Assembly (NCBI GenBank): GCA_001632435.1
Contig: KV423983.1
Span: forward strand, 1-64,000
Length of the DNA stretch: 64,000 nt
DNA from: Calocera cornea HHB12733
Lineage: Eukaryota; Basidiomycota; Dacrymycetes; Dacrymycetales; Dacrymycetaceae
Reading direction: 5' to 3'
In this document: positions 35,204-45,337 of the stretch, piece by piece
How the letters are laid out: every line of letters starts with the position of its first letter
Position numbering within the stretch: position 1 is the stretch's first letter
Translations under genes and position numbers: made by a program
The notes under the pieces: model-generated
Told to the model about the DNA's origin: nothing
The model's database searches: none
The model's input: the letters and a program-made list of their open reading frames with translations, nothing else

Positions 35204-36033
35204 ATGTTCACTGGTATTGTGAGTATTATATTGGCAATGAGATAGCGTGTGTAATACTGCATTGTCCAGATAGAAATTCTTGGTACCGTCCAAGCCATTA
35301 ACAAACTCGACACGACCGAGTCCGGCGGGTCCGGCTTCTCCCTCACGATTAGTGACTGCGCCGAGATCCTCGACGACTGCCATATCGGCGATTCAATATG
35401 CGTCAACGGTGCTTGTCTGACCGTCACCGAGTTTACGCTTGAGAAGGGAGGAAGCTTCAAGGTCGGGCTGGCACCGGAGACGCTCGAGCGGACAGACCTT
35501 GGTGCGCCGTATGCTGAATAGCGTCCAGAAGTCGGACTAATGCGCATACAGGCGAGCTCGAAGTCGGGCACAAAGTCAACCTGGAGCGAGCGATGGCCGC
35601 ACACACGCGGTTTGGTGGCCACTTTGTACAGGGTCACGTCGACGAGACAGCCACCATCATATCCATGACGCCGGATGAGAACTCTCTTCGCTGTCTCTTC
35701 CAGCTTCCCCCTCCCACACCGGAGCGCCCCTCCCTCCTCCCATACCTCATCCCGAAAGGCTACGTCTGCCTCGATGGCACCTCGCTCACTCTTACCCAAG
35801 TAGACGACACGGCGCGCACGTTCGGGGTCATGCTCATCGCGCACACGCAGAGCAAGATCGTGCTGCCGATGAAGAAGCCAGGAATGAGGGTCAACGTCGA
35901 GGTCGATATGGTTGGCAAGTACGTCGAGAAGGCGGTTCTGGCCGCGCTCGGAGGGGCCGGAGGCGTGGAGAGTCGGGTCGAGCAGATGGTAGAGAAGGCG
36001 CTTCAGCAGCGGACGGCTGCACGACACGTATGA
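35204..36033 (+). CDS. RIB5: Riboflavin synthase
   Basis: Three exons (35204-35218, 35270-35501, 35552-36033) give 242 aa. The protein starts with the hallmark MFTGI and has the two lumazine-binding barrels of the family: the first with ICVNGACLTV, the second with RFGGHFVQGHVD and VCLDGTSLTLTQV. It converts two molecules of 6,7-dimethyl-8-ribityllumazine to riboflavin, the last step of vitamin B2 synthesis, as a trimer in the cytosol. The first exon is only 15 nt. The C-terminal helix is somewhat extended, as is usual in fungi. No defect was seen. Confidence 0.95.
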
Positions 36034-36403
36034 ACAACGTCGGGCGATTGAAACAGATAACTGTAAAATCGTACAGCTCAATGAAGACCTGTCCTGACCA
36101 CTTCTTGCCAGTAGGACAATACAATCCTCTGGGACCGGGCATATCGCACGCGTGAATACGTCGCATTGCCCACTGCCTGCCCTAAACCTGGCCCTGCCAA
36201 GCACCTCAGATCATCGCACATATGGTCAGCGGGCGCCTCCGACAACAGCCCGTCCTCTAGAGGGAAACTCCATCCCCCTCCCCACCCCTTCCCCGCCAAC
36301 TTTCTGTGAGAATTGGAAAAATACAGCCCCAACTCCAGCACCGTACTGCGGCACCGAGGCGTGCCTTCACGAAGTTACCTTCATTCTCACCGGCTCTGCT
36401 ATA
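36034..36403. promoter_or_regulatory. Upstream region of SSP-A
   Basis: Lies between RIB5 and the first member of the secreted-protein array. It contains C-rich tracts near 36.27-36.30 kb. I see no coding potential. Confidence 0.35.
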
Positions 36404-37004
36404 ATGCTCGTCCGGTTTCTGCTCGCGGTCGTGCTCTGCTCCGCGCCTGCCCTGGGCGCTTATCGTACGGAGCACGGGATTCGCCCTCGGGATCCGGCGC
36501 CTTCCACCTCGCCGTGTACGAGTCCGACTACCTTCTTCGACTGTCCCAGCTCGAGGTGAGATTGCTCGCCCTTTTGTCACGGTCCCTCCGCTGAAGCACT
36601 GGTCCTAAGTCTCTGCGGCGATCCCTACAACTACGCTGGCCAGGTGCCGGGCGGTCCTGCTGAATGCTACTAGTAGATTGGCACAACCCCTGCGTCATAT
36701 GCATGCCTCTACGACGCGAACGTATGATCGCTACTTCTCTGCCTCTTGTCGCCAGCACTGACAACCCAAATCAGAATAGAATTCTATCCCGCTTCTCCCG
36801 CCGCTTTCCAGATTGCTGCCGGCCTTACATCGGGACCTGCTTACCGCCCTCGAAGCGATCTATCCAACCGAAGATGCGGAATATGGGGCAGGCAAGGGAC
36901 TCGAACCAGGGTGTGGAATGGGATAGCGAGGTGTGTCGGCCAGCAATCATCCTTCAGGCGATCCTGAGCTCACGGCGCTGAAGGACGACAATCAGCCGTG
37001 GTAA
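36404..37004 (+). pseudogene. SSP-A, small secreted cysteine-rich protein, two nonsense codons
   Basis: The first and most divergent member of the array. Four exons (36404-36555, 36610-36721, 36775-36930, 36984-37004) fit in frame, with a signal peptide (MLVRFLLAVVLCSAPALG), the DCCRPYIGTC motif, PSKR after the last cysteine and a 21-nt last exon encoding DDNQPW. Exon 2, however, contains two adjacent in-frame TAG codons at 36671-36676. Everything else, including all splice sites, is intact, so the damage may be recent, or the codons may be read through. Function unknown; secretion is predicted from the leader. Confidence 0.7.
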
Positions 37005-37490
37005 ACAATACGATGAAAGGGCAATTGTCATCTCATTCAAACCACTTTGATTCCTACGCCTTGTGCTTGCCAACCATGTGCGATGCAATCACCATGGATG
37101 GCATGGCTGCTGTGTATAGCCCTCGTCTCCCTGACTCATAAACAGGTGTTCTTCTCGCATCACATGAGGAAGATGACCGGTATGGCCGCGCTGGCCATTG
37201 GGATGGGCGGGTCGAGCGTGGCTGGGTCAAACAGCTAGTGAATAAGGTGTTTTCAGCAGCGAACGGATGGACGATAGCAGTAAAGGGTACTAAGCCCAAC
37301 AGCAGATAACTGACAATCACCCATCCCTAACCGCCGGTCAAAACTCTATTTCTACGAACTCAGTCCAGGGCGCTTGTTCTTTATAAGAACGGGGAGGCGA
37401 ACAGCTCCCGGGACCTGCTCCCCCACCTCAGGCGTCTTAAAAGACTCGTCATATTTCTCTCGCTTTGCCCTTCATACCTGTGGCATACTT

Positions 37491-38083
37491 ATGCACATCC
37501 TCTTACTCCTCTCCGCCGCGCTGTGCTCTGTTTTGGCTGACCCTCCTACTTGCCAGACGGTGGAATGCACGCTCGAGATCTGACGCCATTCAATACTCCG
37601 TGTACTGGCATCCCAGTGGGGCCCGTCACAGTTTCGGAGTGTCCTGAGATGAGGTCGGATAATTTAGTTCTGAGGCCTGCCGCCTCTGCTAATGCGTTGG
37701 GTGGCAGCCTCTCCTGTGACGCTCTGCAAACCACAAACACCAATCCGGAGTACGTTGGCTGTAAGTTTCTGGAGGGTGTTTGCCGCTACTACCCTACCGT
37801 GCGTCGCGTCCTATTGTACACCTTAACAATAGACGTGATAAGCCACATACAGATTGGACTAATCTTCGATTACACCATCGGCTACTTCCAATGTTGTCCA
37901 CTGTCTATCGCACCCTGCTCCTCTACCTCGAAGCGGTCCGTAGAGGTGAGAACCAGACAGATGGACCCAATCACGCCGAGCAAGCGCGAGCAGGATCCAG
38001 AGCGAGATATTGAGGTGCGTATGCTTCAATATATGCTGAATGATTACATCTGACTCTCCCAGTATGACTATCAGCCATGGTAA
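37491..38083 (+). pseudogene. SSP-B, small secreted cysteine-rich protein, frameshifted
   Basis: Same four-exon layout (about 37491-37653, 37708-37798, 37853-38014, 38063-38083). The leader MHILLLLSAALCSVL is followed by a frameshift: the conserved ASYLP segment continues in another frame (SYLPDGGMHARD). Exon 3 has QCCPLSIAPC, STSKR and a second dibasic PSKR, and exon 4 encodes YDYQPW. It belongs with SSP-E and SSP-G by its SKRSV junction. From 37956 onward its sequence is duplicated almost exactly at 45206. Confidence 0.75.
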
Positions 38084-38822
38084 GGGTCATACGCAAGGGC
38101 TGCTGGGCAGTGAGGGCCAGACCACGATTAGCATATGGCGGTCTACGCACCTCAGCTTCACACGCCCCGACATAGTATCAGGAATCACCGTAAGGACGCT
38201 GTCGCAGCAAGCGCTCTTCATATCATTATAATCTATTACGATCATATCCGCGCCGCTCAGGCCAATTTCCAATCGGGCCAATCGCGACTGTGAGCTGAGA
38301 CGGCCCCATGTGCTCAATCCGTGGCATGCCCCGCATCGCCGCCCACATATTCCAATATGTACAAGATATGTTCATTCTGCTATCGAGCTGGAAACACCTC
38401 GAGTCGGTAATTCGATCTAAATCAGTATTGCCTTTGTAGCGTCGGTGACGGGCACGGATGGGGGAGGCGTGGGGATGAAAATGAGGCAGACATCCAGGTC
38501 CGACTCCAGGCGCGCTGCTCCTTCACAGCGGTACACTCGCCAGACGGCATGTAGCTCTTCGGCCGGGGGCCAGAGCACACCGTAGAGAAGGTCTTGCAGC
38601 ATAGATGAGAGTGCAAAAGTACATGTGATCGCGCAGGACTGGGCCGGAGGTGAACCTGATGAATACGGTTTGTTCCCGATGACAGCAAACCCTGCGGCTC
38701 AGTTGCCGCCAAGCCGGGTCGGCATCCACGTCCACCTTATCTTAGCGGGCCACCTCAATTGGAGGGCGGGCGCCTTTTCTCTTGTCAAGAGTCTCAAAGA
38801 CATTATCTGCGCGGCCGGTGAT

Positions 38823-38965
38823 GCGGATTATGGAGCTGGGGCGGAACTCAGACCAGGGTGTGGAACGAGATTAAGAGGTGTGTGTGCAAACATCCTCCAG
38901 ACGATCCCGTTAGCTTACGCCGGTACGGAGGAGGACAATCAGACAGACACAGGAGGCACTGCGAT
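38823..38965 (+). pseudogene. SSP relic, exon 3/4 remnant
   Basis: The segment around GGGTGTGGAACGAGATTAAGAG|GTGTGTG...GAGGACAATCAGAC resembles the end of SSP-A exon 3, its intron and the DDNQPW exon, but the Q-P-W codons are altered. A shorter trace lies at 46110-46170 in the duplicate. It indicates a lost array member. Confidence 0.4.
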
Positions 38966-39242
38966 GAACGATCGCATGGGGCTTGATTGCAGATTCTGTG
39001 ATTGCTACCTACGCCTCGTGCTGCCCAGCCATGTCTGACTCAATGCCTGCATATGACATCAGTGTAATCAAAAGACCTCCAGTCTCTCTTGCATTTGAAG
39101 GTACTTATTCTGGCCTACAACAGGGAGCGGGCCGAGGCGGTCGCCTTGGGAGGCACGGAGAGCGTGGAGCTGAGTTGAACATGTGAAGTAGCGGAGAGTG
39201 CGTCAGCAGCGGACGACTGGACGACAGCAGTAGTGAGCGACG

Positions 39243-39480
39243 TTGCGTGCACGAAATGGAGCTTGTATCCTGACCGCCTGTCAAGGCTCCATTCTCAATG
39301 ACTCAGTCTTGTCGTGTGGATGTCAGAACACGCATGATCCATCGCCTGCTCATCAGGTGACTCGCCTGCGATTGCACAGCGACGCTTCCGTCCCACCTCA
39401 TCGGTCCTTTCCATTGGAAACAAAACCGCCGGAGACAAACTCTCCGACTCGCATGCAGCGCAGGATCGCTTTATAAGTGG
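39243..39480 (+). promoter_or_regulatory. Orphan upstream block of E-type SSP gene
   Basis: Matches the upstream region of SSP-E (46204-46420) and of SSP-G (about 49138-49400): TGACCGCCTGTCAA, then a CATCAGGTGACTCGCCTG-like word, then CGGAAACAA-like sequence. No E-type gene follows; the D-type upstream region begins at about 39.57 kb instead. It is probably left over from a deleted gene. Confidence 0.6.
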
Positions 39481-39659
39481 CGAACGGGTGCTCAATGAAG
39501 ACGCTTCACAACACATAGTCGTCGAGCTCATCGGTGGGGACGGCACCGGCGGGAACAAAAGCAGAATTTGCGCCGCTAATTTAAATCCGAAGACGCGGGG
39601 CGTTCTCCACAGGGATGGATGGCGTCTAAAGATAATACATCCCTATATAATGGCTCCGG

Positions 39660-39850
39660 TAGAACGCAGCCCGATTTTCTTTTTCACTCGGAACCGGCGT
39701 TTGTTGCGCCACGGTCATTGACAGCTTCCCTTTTCAATACAGTTTTCTGTGCCCTGTTCTGCACCCAGTAACGGTGAACGCCACAAAGATACGCCACCAC
39801 AAATCGGTATTTATACCTGGAATGCCAGGAACAGCCGGGGCTGCCCCGCA
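39660..39850 (+). promoter_or_regulatory. D-type SSP promoter block (before SSP-D)
   Basis: Contains CGGAACCGGCGTTTG (near 39691), a TCATTGACAGCTTCC word, CAGTAACGGTGA and GGTATTTATACCTGG in the same order and spacing as upstream of SSP-F (48133-48265) and SSP-H (50257-50405). The CGG-AA-CCG core resembles inverted CGG half-sites recognised by Zn2Cys6 regulators. That assignment is inference. Confidence 0.6.
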
Positions 39851-39897
39851 TCTTGCAGCCCTCCGTCCATTACCACTTCCTTTAGCAGTCCTGCACG

Positions 39898-40483
39898 ATG
39901 CGCATCCTCTCGTTTCTCCCTGCCGTGCTCTGCTCTGCTGTCGCACTCGCCTCGTACATGCCCCACGGCGGGATGCGGGCCCGCACACCGACGCCTTCTG
40001 CTGCTCCGTGTACGGCGGTGTCGCCTGCAAACTGTCCCAAGACGAGGTAAGCGCACGAGTCACCGTCTCACTTGTACTCTATCTAATGCAATGTTGGAAG
40101 TCTCTGTGGTGACGGGTCAAACGGTGGAAGCTTCTTCAGCACCTTCGTAGACTGCTTGTATCCTCCCGGCACTTCGAGATACATTTGCGCCTATGACGAA
40201 TCCGTACGCTATGTGTCGCTTTATTCACTCTGTCGTCTAAGACTCTGGGATCAGACTGGCTTAAGTGAGGGAACCACTCCCGGCTTCGAGCAGTGCTGCC
40301 CTGCTTTCATCGGCACATGCACCTCGGCATCAAAGCGCGCTCTCCCCGAGGCTCGGGATTTCGAGCCGGCGCTCGCCCAGCGCAAGCACGACATGAAGCG
40401 GGATATCGAGGTGAGCTTTACCCCAGAGTTCAACATGACTTTATCAACTGACTGTGCGCCAGGACGAGGACCAGCCGTGGTAG
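39898..40483 (+). CDS. SSP-D, small secreted cysteine-rich protein
   Basis: Four exons (39898-40046, 40101-40203, 40255-40410, 40463-40483) give 142 aa. The signal peptide MRILSFLPAVLCSAVALA is followed by a short Pro/Ala-rich spacer, eight cysteines (C-x7-C-x6-C-x15-C-x10-C-x18-CC-x6-C), SASKR, an acidic/helical tail of about 35 residues with MKRDIE, and the terminal DEDQPW from its own exon. It should be secreted, and the Kex2-like sites KR could release the tail. No homologous characterised family is known to me. It is the D-type member nearest to the foldback element. Confidence 0.85.
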
Positions 40484-40772
40484 GCGAGTGACGCCAGGCT
40501 TCTGTAGGTCCGGATCGCGATTGCAGTGGCACGTGTCTCTCTTAGAGAGCGCATGTGTCGGACTCATGTGTCGGACTCTTGGTGCCCTTGCTGAGCCAAT
40601 GGGCATCATACTACACTCATTTCTACACTCGTTTCCGAACTACTGTTATACGTGCCGCTCGGCCCAATTTCTAATAGCATAGATTAAGTCGGTATACACT
40701 ACTTAGTGTGACTGTCACACCCGCTGCAGACTTACGACGGAAGTAATTCGGTCAGCCCACCGGCACAGGACA

Positions 40773-41412
40773 CATCTGTAAAAACCGCAGGACCCTGATA
40801 GCAGGGGTCCCTATGAGCGCTATAGATGCTATGGATAACTTTTTTGAGCACAATTTTGCCATCTACAATGGTCCCTCTTCCTCCAAACATGTTCAGACAT
40901 GCAGCCGACATGTGTTTGGCACTTCTTCTGCATCAATATCACAAAACTGGGAGCTTTTCAAAGTGCACAAAGTACAGGACACGATGCTATATAAAGGCAG
41001 GATTGCAATGGGTGCTAGGACCCCTATATAGGCTACATAGCCACAATAGACAAGGTTGTTTTTTACTGATGCAGGGTCCATGTCGAGCGGGTCTCGCGCA
41101 TGTTGGCTTCACATCAGTAAAAAACAACCTTGTCTATTGTGGCTATGTAGCCTATATAGGGGTCCTAGCACCCATTGCAATCCTGCCTTTATATGGCATT
41201 GTGTCCTGTACTTTGTGCACTGTGACAAACTCCCAGTTTTATTACATTTATGCAGAAGAAGTGCCAAACACATGTCGGCTACATGTCTGAACATGTTTGG
41301 AGAAAGAGGGACCATTGTAGACGGCAAAATCGTGCTCAAAAAAGTTATCCATAGCATCTATAGCGCTCATAGGGACCCCTGCTATCAGGGTCCTGCGGTT
41401 TTTACAGATGCA
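40773..41412. mobile_element. 640-bp foldback element (two inverted MITE-like units)
   Basis: Left arm 40773-41071 and right arm 41112-41412 are inverted copies about 300 bp long, separated by 40 bp. Each arm itself starts with CATCTGTAAAAACC and ends with a related inverted word (TTTTTTACTGATG), as a MITE would. The whole could form a very long hairpin. The 154-codon frame across it is an accident of the inverted structure. No transposase is encoded, so mobilisation would need an element elsewhere. Confidence 0.88.
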
Positions 41413-41559
41413 GGTCTAGAGATGCGTTTCGCCGGGTCGGAAGCCGGCCCTAATCAAACGGGTTAGCTGTCAAGACTCCATTTCGACTACTCCGCCTTGT
41501 GCGCGCGTGCTGGAGGTAACGCGCACACACAATCGTCCAATGTCTGTGTCGCAGCGGAA

Positions 41560-42320
41560 GATTTCGCTTCGAAAGGAGGGGCCGCGTTGTTACATGTTTC
41601 CTGGGGCAGACTGCCATAAACAACCTAGCAAGTAACGGCACCTGTGAAATTAATGGAGAACAAAGGGCTAATACACAAGTTGGGGAGTTGTCAGAGCCAA
41701 CGGTCCGGTTTCGTACGGCGTCCAGAAAAATGATGAATTATCTAGCACGTGGTCGCCGTTTGCGTCAGCAGCACAATAGGCGCCCGAGCGCGCCGTACAA
41801 GATATGTCCGGTCCGGTCCTCGCCATTGACATGCGGAGTGCTGACGGTCTGGGACGCGCATCGACCCCAGCACTTGCATCCAAGTACCATAACAGAGATA
41901 GAATACCACGGCCCTGAGGCGGCCTATCCAGACACGTATCTACAATACCGATGACGACAAGATGGGGCTGGGCAATTACTGGAGGACAGGACAGGAGGGG
42001 ATGAGGGAAGCGTGCATAGGGGATGTCCGTACAATGTGTTCGTGAGGAAGGAATGTCAGGAGAGACACTACATGAGTTTGGTAAGGTGAGTTGGGGTGCG
42101 CTTTTGCGGTTTTGGGAGGATAAGCCGAGTTGGTTCCAGTACAACCGAGTAGTACAGCGGGATGTCCGGCATCGGGAATAAGATGGGAAGGAATGAGTGG
42201 CATGTGGGAGGGGATGAAGAAAGTCCTTGGGGAATTAGGAAGCGGAGAAAGGGGAAGGAATATTGCTGGGGAGCTCTAGTTTTGCGATTCGTGACGATCG
42301 TAAGTCGACGTTGAGCTGCT
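41560..42320. repeat. Duplicated 3' flank of disordered-protein gene, copy 1
   Basis: Matches about 60155-61030: shared words include GCCATAAACAACC/GCCATAAATAACC, CCCTGAGGCGGC, GACGACAAGATGGGGCTGGG and GTGACGATCGTAAGTCGACG in the same order. Non-coding. It forms the downstream side of the gene at 42321-45205. Confidence 0.75.
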
Positions 42321-45205
42321 TCAGTTGGCGAACCGAGCGCGGGGGGCAGTAGTCGCCTGCACGGGGCTGACGACGCGGCTCATGCGGTTCTGCATCTGCT
42401 GCTGAGTGCGCTGCTGAGCCTGCATCTGCTGCTGCTGGGGCATCGGTCCGTATCCGCTCAGCGTGCTCATCATGCTCTCCCTCCTGTTCTGCTGCGGCCT
42501 CTGCTGGCCCTGCATCTGCGCCATCTGAGGCGGCATCTCGCCCCCACCGCCGTACACGCTCCCGCTGGGCGTGCCGAGCATGCTCCCGCTCGTGACACTC
42601 AAGTTGAGGTCCCACGCCTCGCCAGCGGCGGCCATCGCCTGCTGGGCCATGGTGTACTGGAACTGCTGGCGGGCGGCGAGCATGGCCTGCTGGTGCGCGG
42701 CCACGAGGTTCGGGTTGGGAGCCATGCCGGGCATGCCGGGCATTCCCAGTGCGGGTACCTGGCCGCCGAGGAAGGGCTGGCCGAGCGCGGGGAAGTACGG
42801 GTTGGCGGGGCTTGGGAGGAAGTAGGGGTTGCCCATGGCCATATTGGGGAAGGTCGGGGTGTAAGGCGCTGTCATGGGCGGGGTGAACGAGCTGGGCGGG
42901 GGAGCGAACAGCGGGGCGACCTTTGGCAGGGCTTGCGGGGCAGGGTCGCCCATGTCGTCGTCCGGCGTCAGCTGTGGCCCAGGGCCATTGACGATGTTGC
43001 CGAGCTCGATGGCTGCGCGGGCCTCGGACTTGCGCCGCTCGCGACGGCGCACTTCCTCCTCCTCCACGCCCGCGAAGGCGACGCTCTTGACGGCCGGGGG
43101 TGTGCCCCCGCTGGGCGACATGGAGGGAGGGACGGTGTCGCTCCCGTCTCGGGGGGTTAGGGGCCCGCGTCGGCTACCGCTGCCCGAGCCGGAGCTCTTG
43201 GCGCTCAGCACGCTGCCGCCGGCGGAGGAGGCGGGGCTCTCGCTCCACGGGGGCGGGAAGGGCGGGGGGAGGGGCGAGTACGCGCTGGGCGGGTGCTGGG
43301 TTCCCTCGGTGCCTTGGCTGGCGGAGCGCTGGCTCGAGGCGGACATTGTCGACCCGGAGCGGGTGTAGGTGAGCGTCGCCGGGCGAGGGCGGCGGGGGCT
43401 GGCGGGGGTAGGGGAAACGTCGGAGCGCGGCTCGCGGTCGCGGGACAGGCGCGCCTCCTCCGGCCCCGGCGCGCGCATAGCGCTCTCGGGCACGATGTCC
43501 CTCCTGACATCGACGAGCGGCCTCCTCCCGCCCGGGAGCAGCTCAGGCGGGGACGGGCTGAGGTCGACGAGCGTCTTGCGCTGCGGGGGGCAGGGCGAGG
43601 ATGGCCGGCCCTGTCGAGGCGCGGCGGAAGGCGCCCGCGCGCATGCGGCCCGGGCTGCTGGGGACGGAGCTGGCGGGGGAGGACCGGCCGCTCCCGCTCG
43701 GCGGCGGGCTGTTGGTGAGCCCCGGAGCGCGGGGCGGGGCGAGCGGCGCGTGCTCGCCTAGCTCGGAGGGGAGGGCGGGGGGCGAGGCGGAGAAGATGGC
43801 GCCGTCGGATGCTGGGGTCGGGAGCGCGGACGGGGACGCGGAGAGGATGCGGGACTCGGAGAGCACGCGCTGGCGCACCGCCAGCGGCATCTCGTCCGAC
43901 GAGTCGGTGTCGCTGTCCAGAGCCGAGGCCGACGCAGACGCCGAGCTGGGGAAGGCCAGGCCGGCCTGCGCCGCGCGCGCCGCAGGCGAGGCGGGGGAGG
44001 CGGGCCCCGTCCCGGTGCGCTTCTTCATCGCGCTCCTGAGGGCCTCCCTGCCCGGGGGCGGGGGGCCAAGGGCGAGCTGGCCAACATTGACACTGCCCCG
44101 CTTCTGCCTGTACATGCTCGCGCCCTCGTTGTCCCAGTCGTCGGCGCTGCTCGCCCCCGGCGCCGCTGCGCGGGCCTCGGCGAACGTGGCGGAGGTCCGG
44201 GGTGGGCGTAGCGCCGCCGTCCATCAAGCGGCGGCCGCGGGTCTGCACGCGCCCTTGGGCGGTCTGGGAGCGCGCCCAGGCCGGCCGGCCGTCCGTGCCC
44301 ATAGGCACTTGCCGCGCAGGCGCGGTCGGAGAACGGGATCCCGCGCGCCCATCCGTTGCCTCTCCGCTCCCGCGCGCGACCGCTGCCGAAGTAGTGGACG
44401 CGGCGGAGGGCGGCGCGGGCTGGGGCAGCGGAGCAGCCTTCACTGGCGATCGGGGCGAGCGGGCCGCGTCCGTGTCCCTGTGCCGTGCGGGGGGGCGCGC
44501 GTCCTGCAGCTGCTGGGTGATCGTGCCGCTCCTGCCGAGGCGCTCCTTCTCCCCACCCGAGCTCCCAGCACGCGCGCCATCCTCCTCCGAGTCAGTAGAC
44601 CGCTCCGTCCCGCTCTCCTCCGAAGTCCCACTCTCGACGCCCCTCCACCCGGCGGCCAAGAGCGCGCTCTTGCGCCGGCCCTGCTGCTCCGCCCAGACGG
44701 GGGACACCCTCCTGGCGTGAGTGGGCGGCTGGGGCCGCGGGGGCCGGGAGGGCGCGGGCGGGGTCGCCTGCTGCTGCTGCTGCTGCTGCTGCTGCCGGGC
44801 ATGCTGAGGTTGCGGCAGCTGCGGGCCCGGAGCGGGCTCAGCGGACCCCCGCAGGGCGCCCCCCAGCGCCGACGTGGCCAAGTTGGTGCTGCTCCTCCTC
44901 GCCGCAGCAGCCGCAAACACGCCCGCGGTCGTCGTCCCCCTTCCGCCCATCGTACCGAAGGAATGGACGCTCCCGGTGCAGGAGCTCCCGCTGCCCGAGC
45001 TGGTGCGCAGCCGGGGCGGGGGCGGGTGGGCGAGTGTGTAGGTGTACGAGGGGTACGGGTCGTCGGCCGCCTCTTGGCCGTCTGGGCCTTCTGCGCCCGG
45101 GGGGTCCGAGGGGTCCAAGGGGTTACCGGTCGCGCTGTTTTCGCGGGACTGGCCCGGGCGGGGCGAGCCGGCCGGGGACGGGCGCGGGGAGAGTGTGCGG
45201 GGCCG
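42321..45205 (-). pseudogene. Long Ser/Pro-rich disordered protein, 5'-truncated and frameshifted
   Basis: A GC-rich minus-strand coding region of about 960 codons with Ser/Pro/Ala-rich, intrinsically disordered character, a poly-Gln run (44764-44790), a charged helix (EEEEVRRRERRKSEARAA) and a Met/Pro/Gly-rich C terminus ending RARFAN. Three frames must be joined. One base is missing in the C run at 44199-44202 (restores RTSATFAEARAAAPG) and one is extra in the C run at 43585-43590 (restores LPPQRKTLVDL). At 45206 the frame runs into duplicated SSP DNA, so the true 5' end is gone. Disordered proteins of this kind can be regulators or cell-polarity factors. I do not recognise this one. The two shifts could also be sequence errors. 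Confidence 0.6.
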
Positions 45206-45337
45206 GACAGATGGACCCAATCACGCCGAGCAAGCGCGAGCAGGATCCGGAGCGAGATATTGAGGTGCGTATGCTTCAATATATGCTGAATGATTACATC
45301 TGACTGTGTCTCCCAGGATGACTATCAGCCATGGTAA
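45206..45337 (+). pseudogene. SSP-B-like 3' fragment
   Basis: The end of exon 3 (from about MDPITPSKREQDPERDIE), the intron and the last exon (DDYQPW) of an SSP-B copy, with no upstream exons. It starts exactly at the duplication junction, where it abuts the truncated disordered-protein gene. Confidence 0.8.

Larger units (their letters stand above)
37956..39480 (+). repeat. Segmental duplication, copy 1 (partner 45206-46420)
   Basis: Beginning in exon 3 of SSP-B at GACAGATGGACCCAATC, the sequence matches 45206 onward nearly base for base for about 750 bp. It then matches with more indels through the block around TGTATCCTGACCGCCTGTCAA (39265 versus 46221). The high identity implies a recent event. 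It contains the SSP-B tail, non-coding DNA, an SSP relic and the upstream block of an E-type gene. Confidence 0.85.

Noticed and set aside
40826..41290. 154-codon frame with apparent membrane segments
   Set aside because: It runs through both arms of the foldback element and is mirrored by similar frames on the other strand; it is a product of the inverted repeat, not a gene.
43601..45289. 562-codon plus-strand open frame, Gly/Arg/Ala-rich
   Set aside because: It is the complement of the GC-rich Ser/Pro coding region on the minus strand, has no domain character, and the minus-strand reading is supported by its partial duplicate at 63.8 kb.
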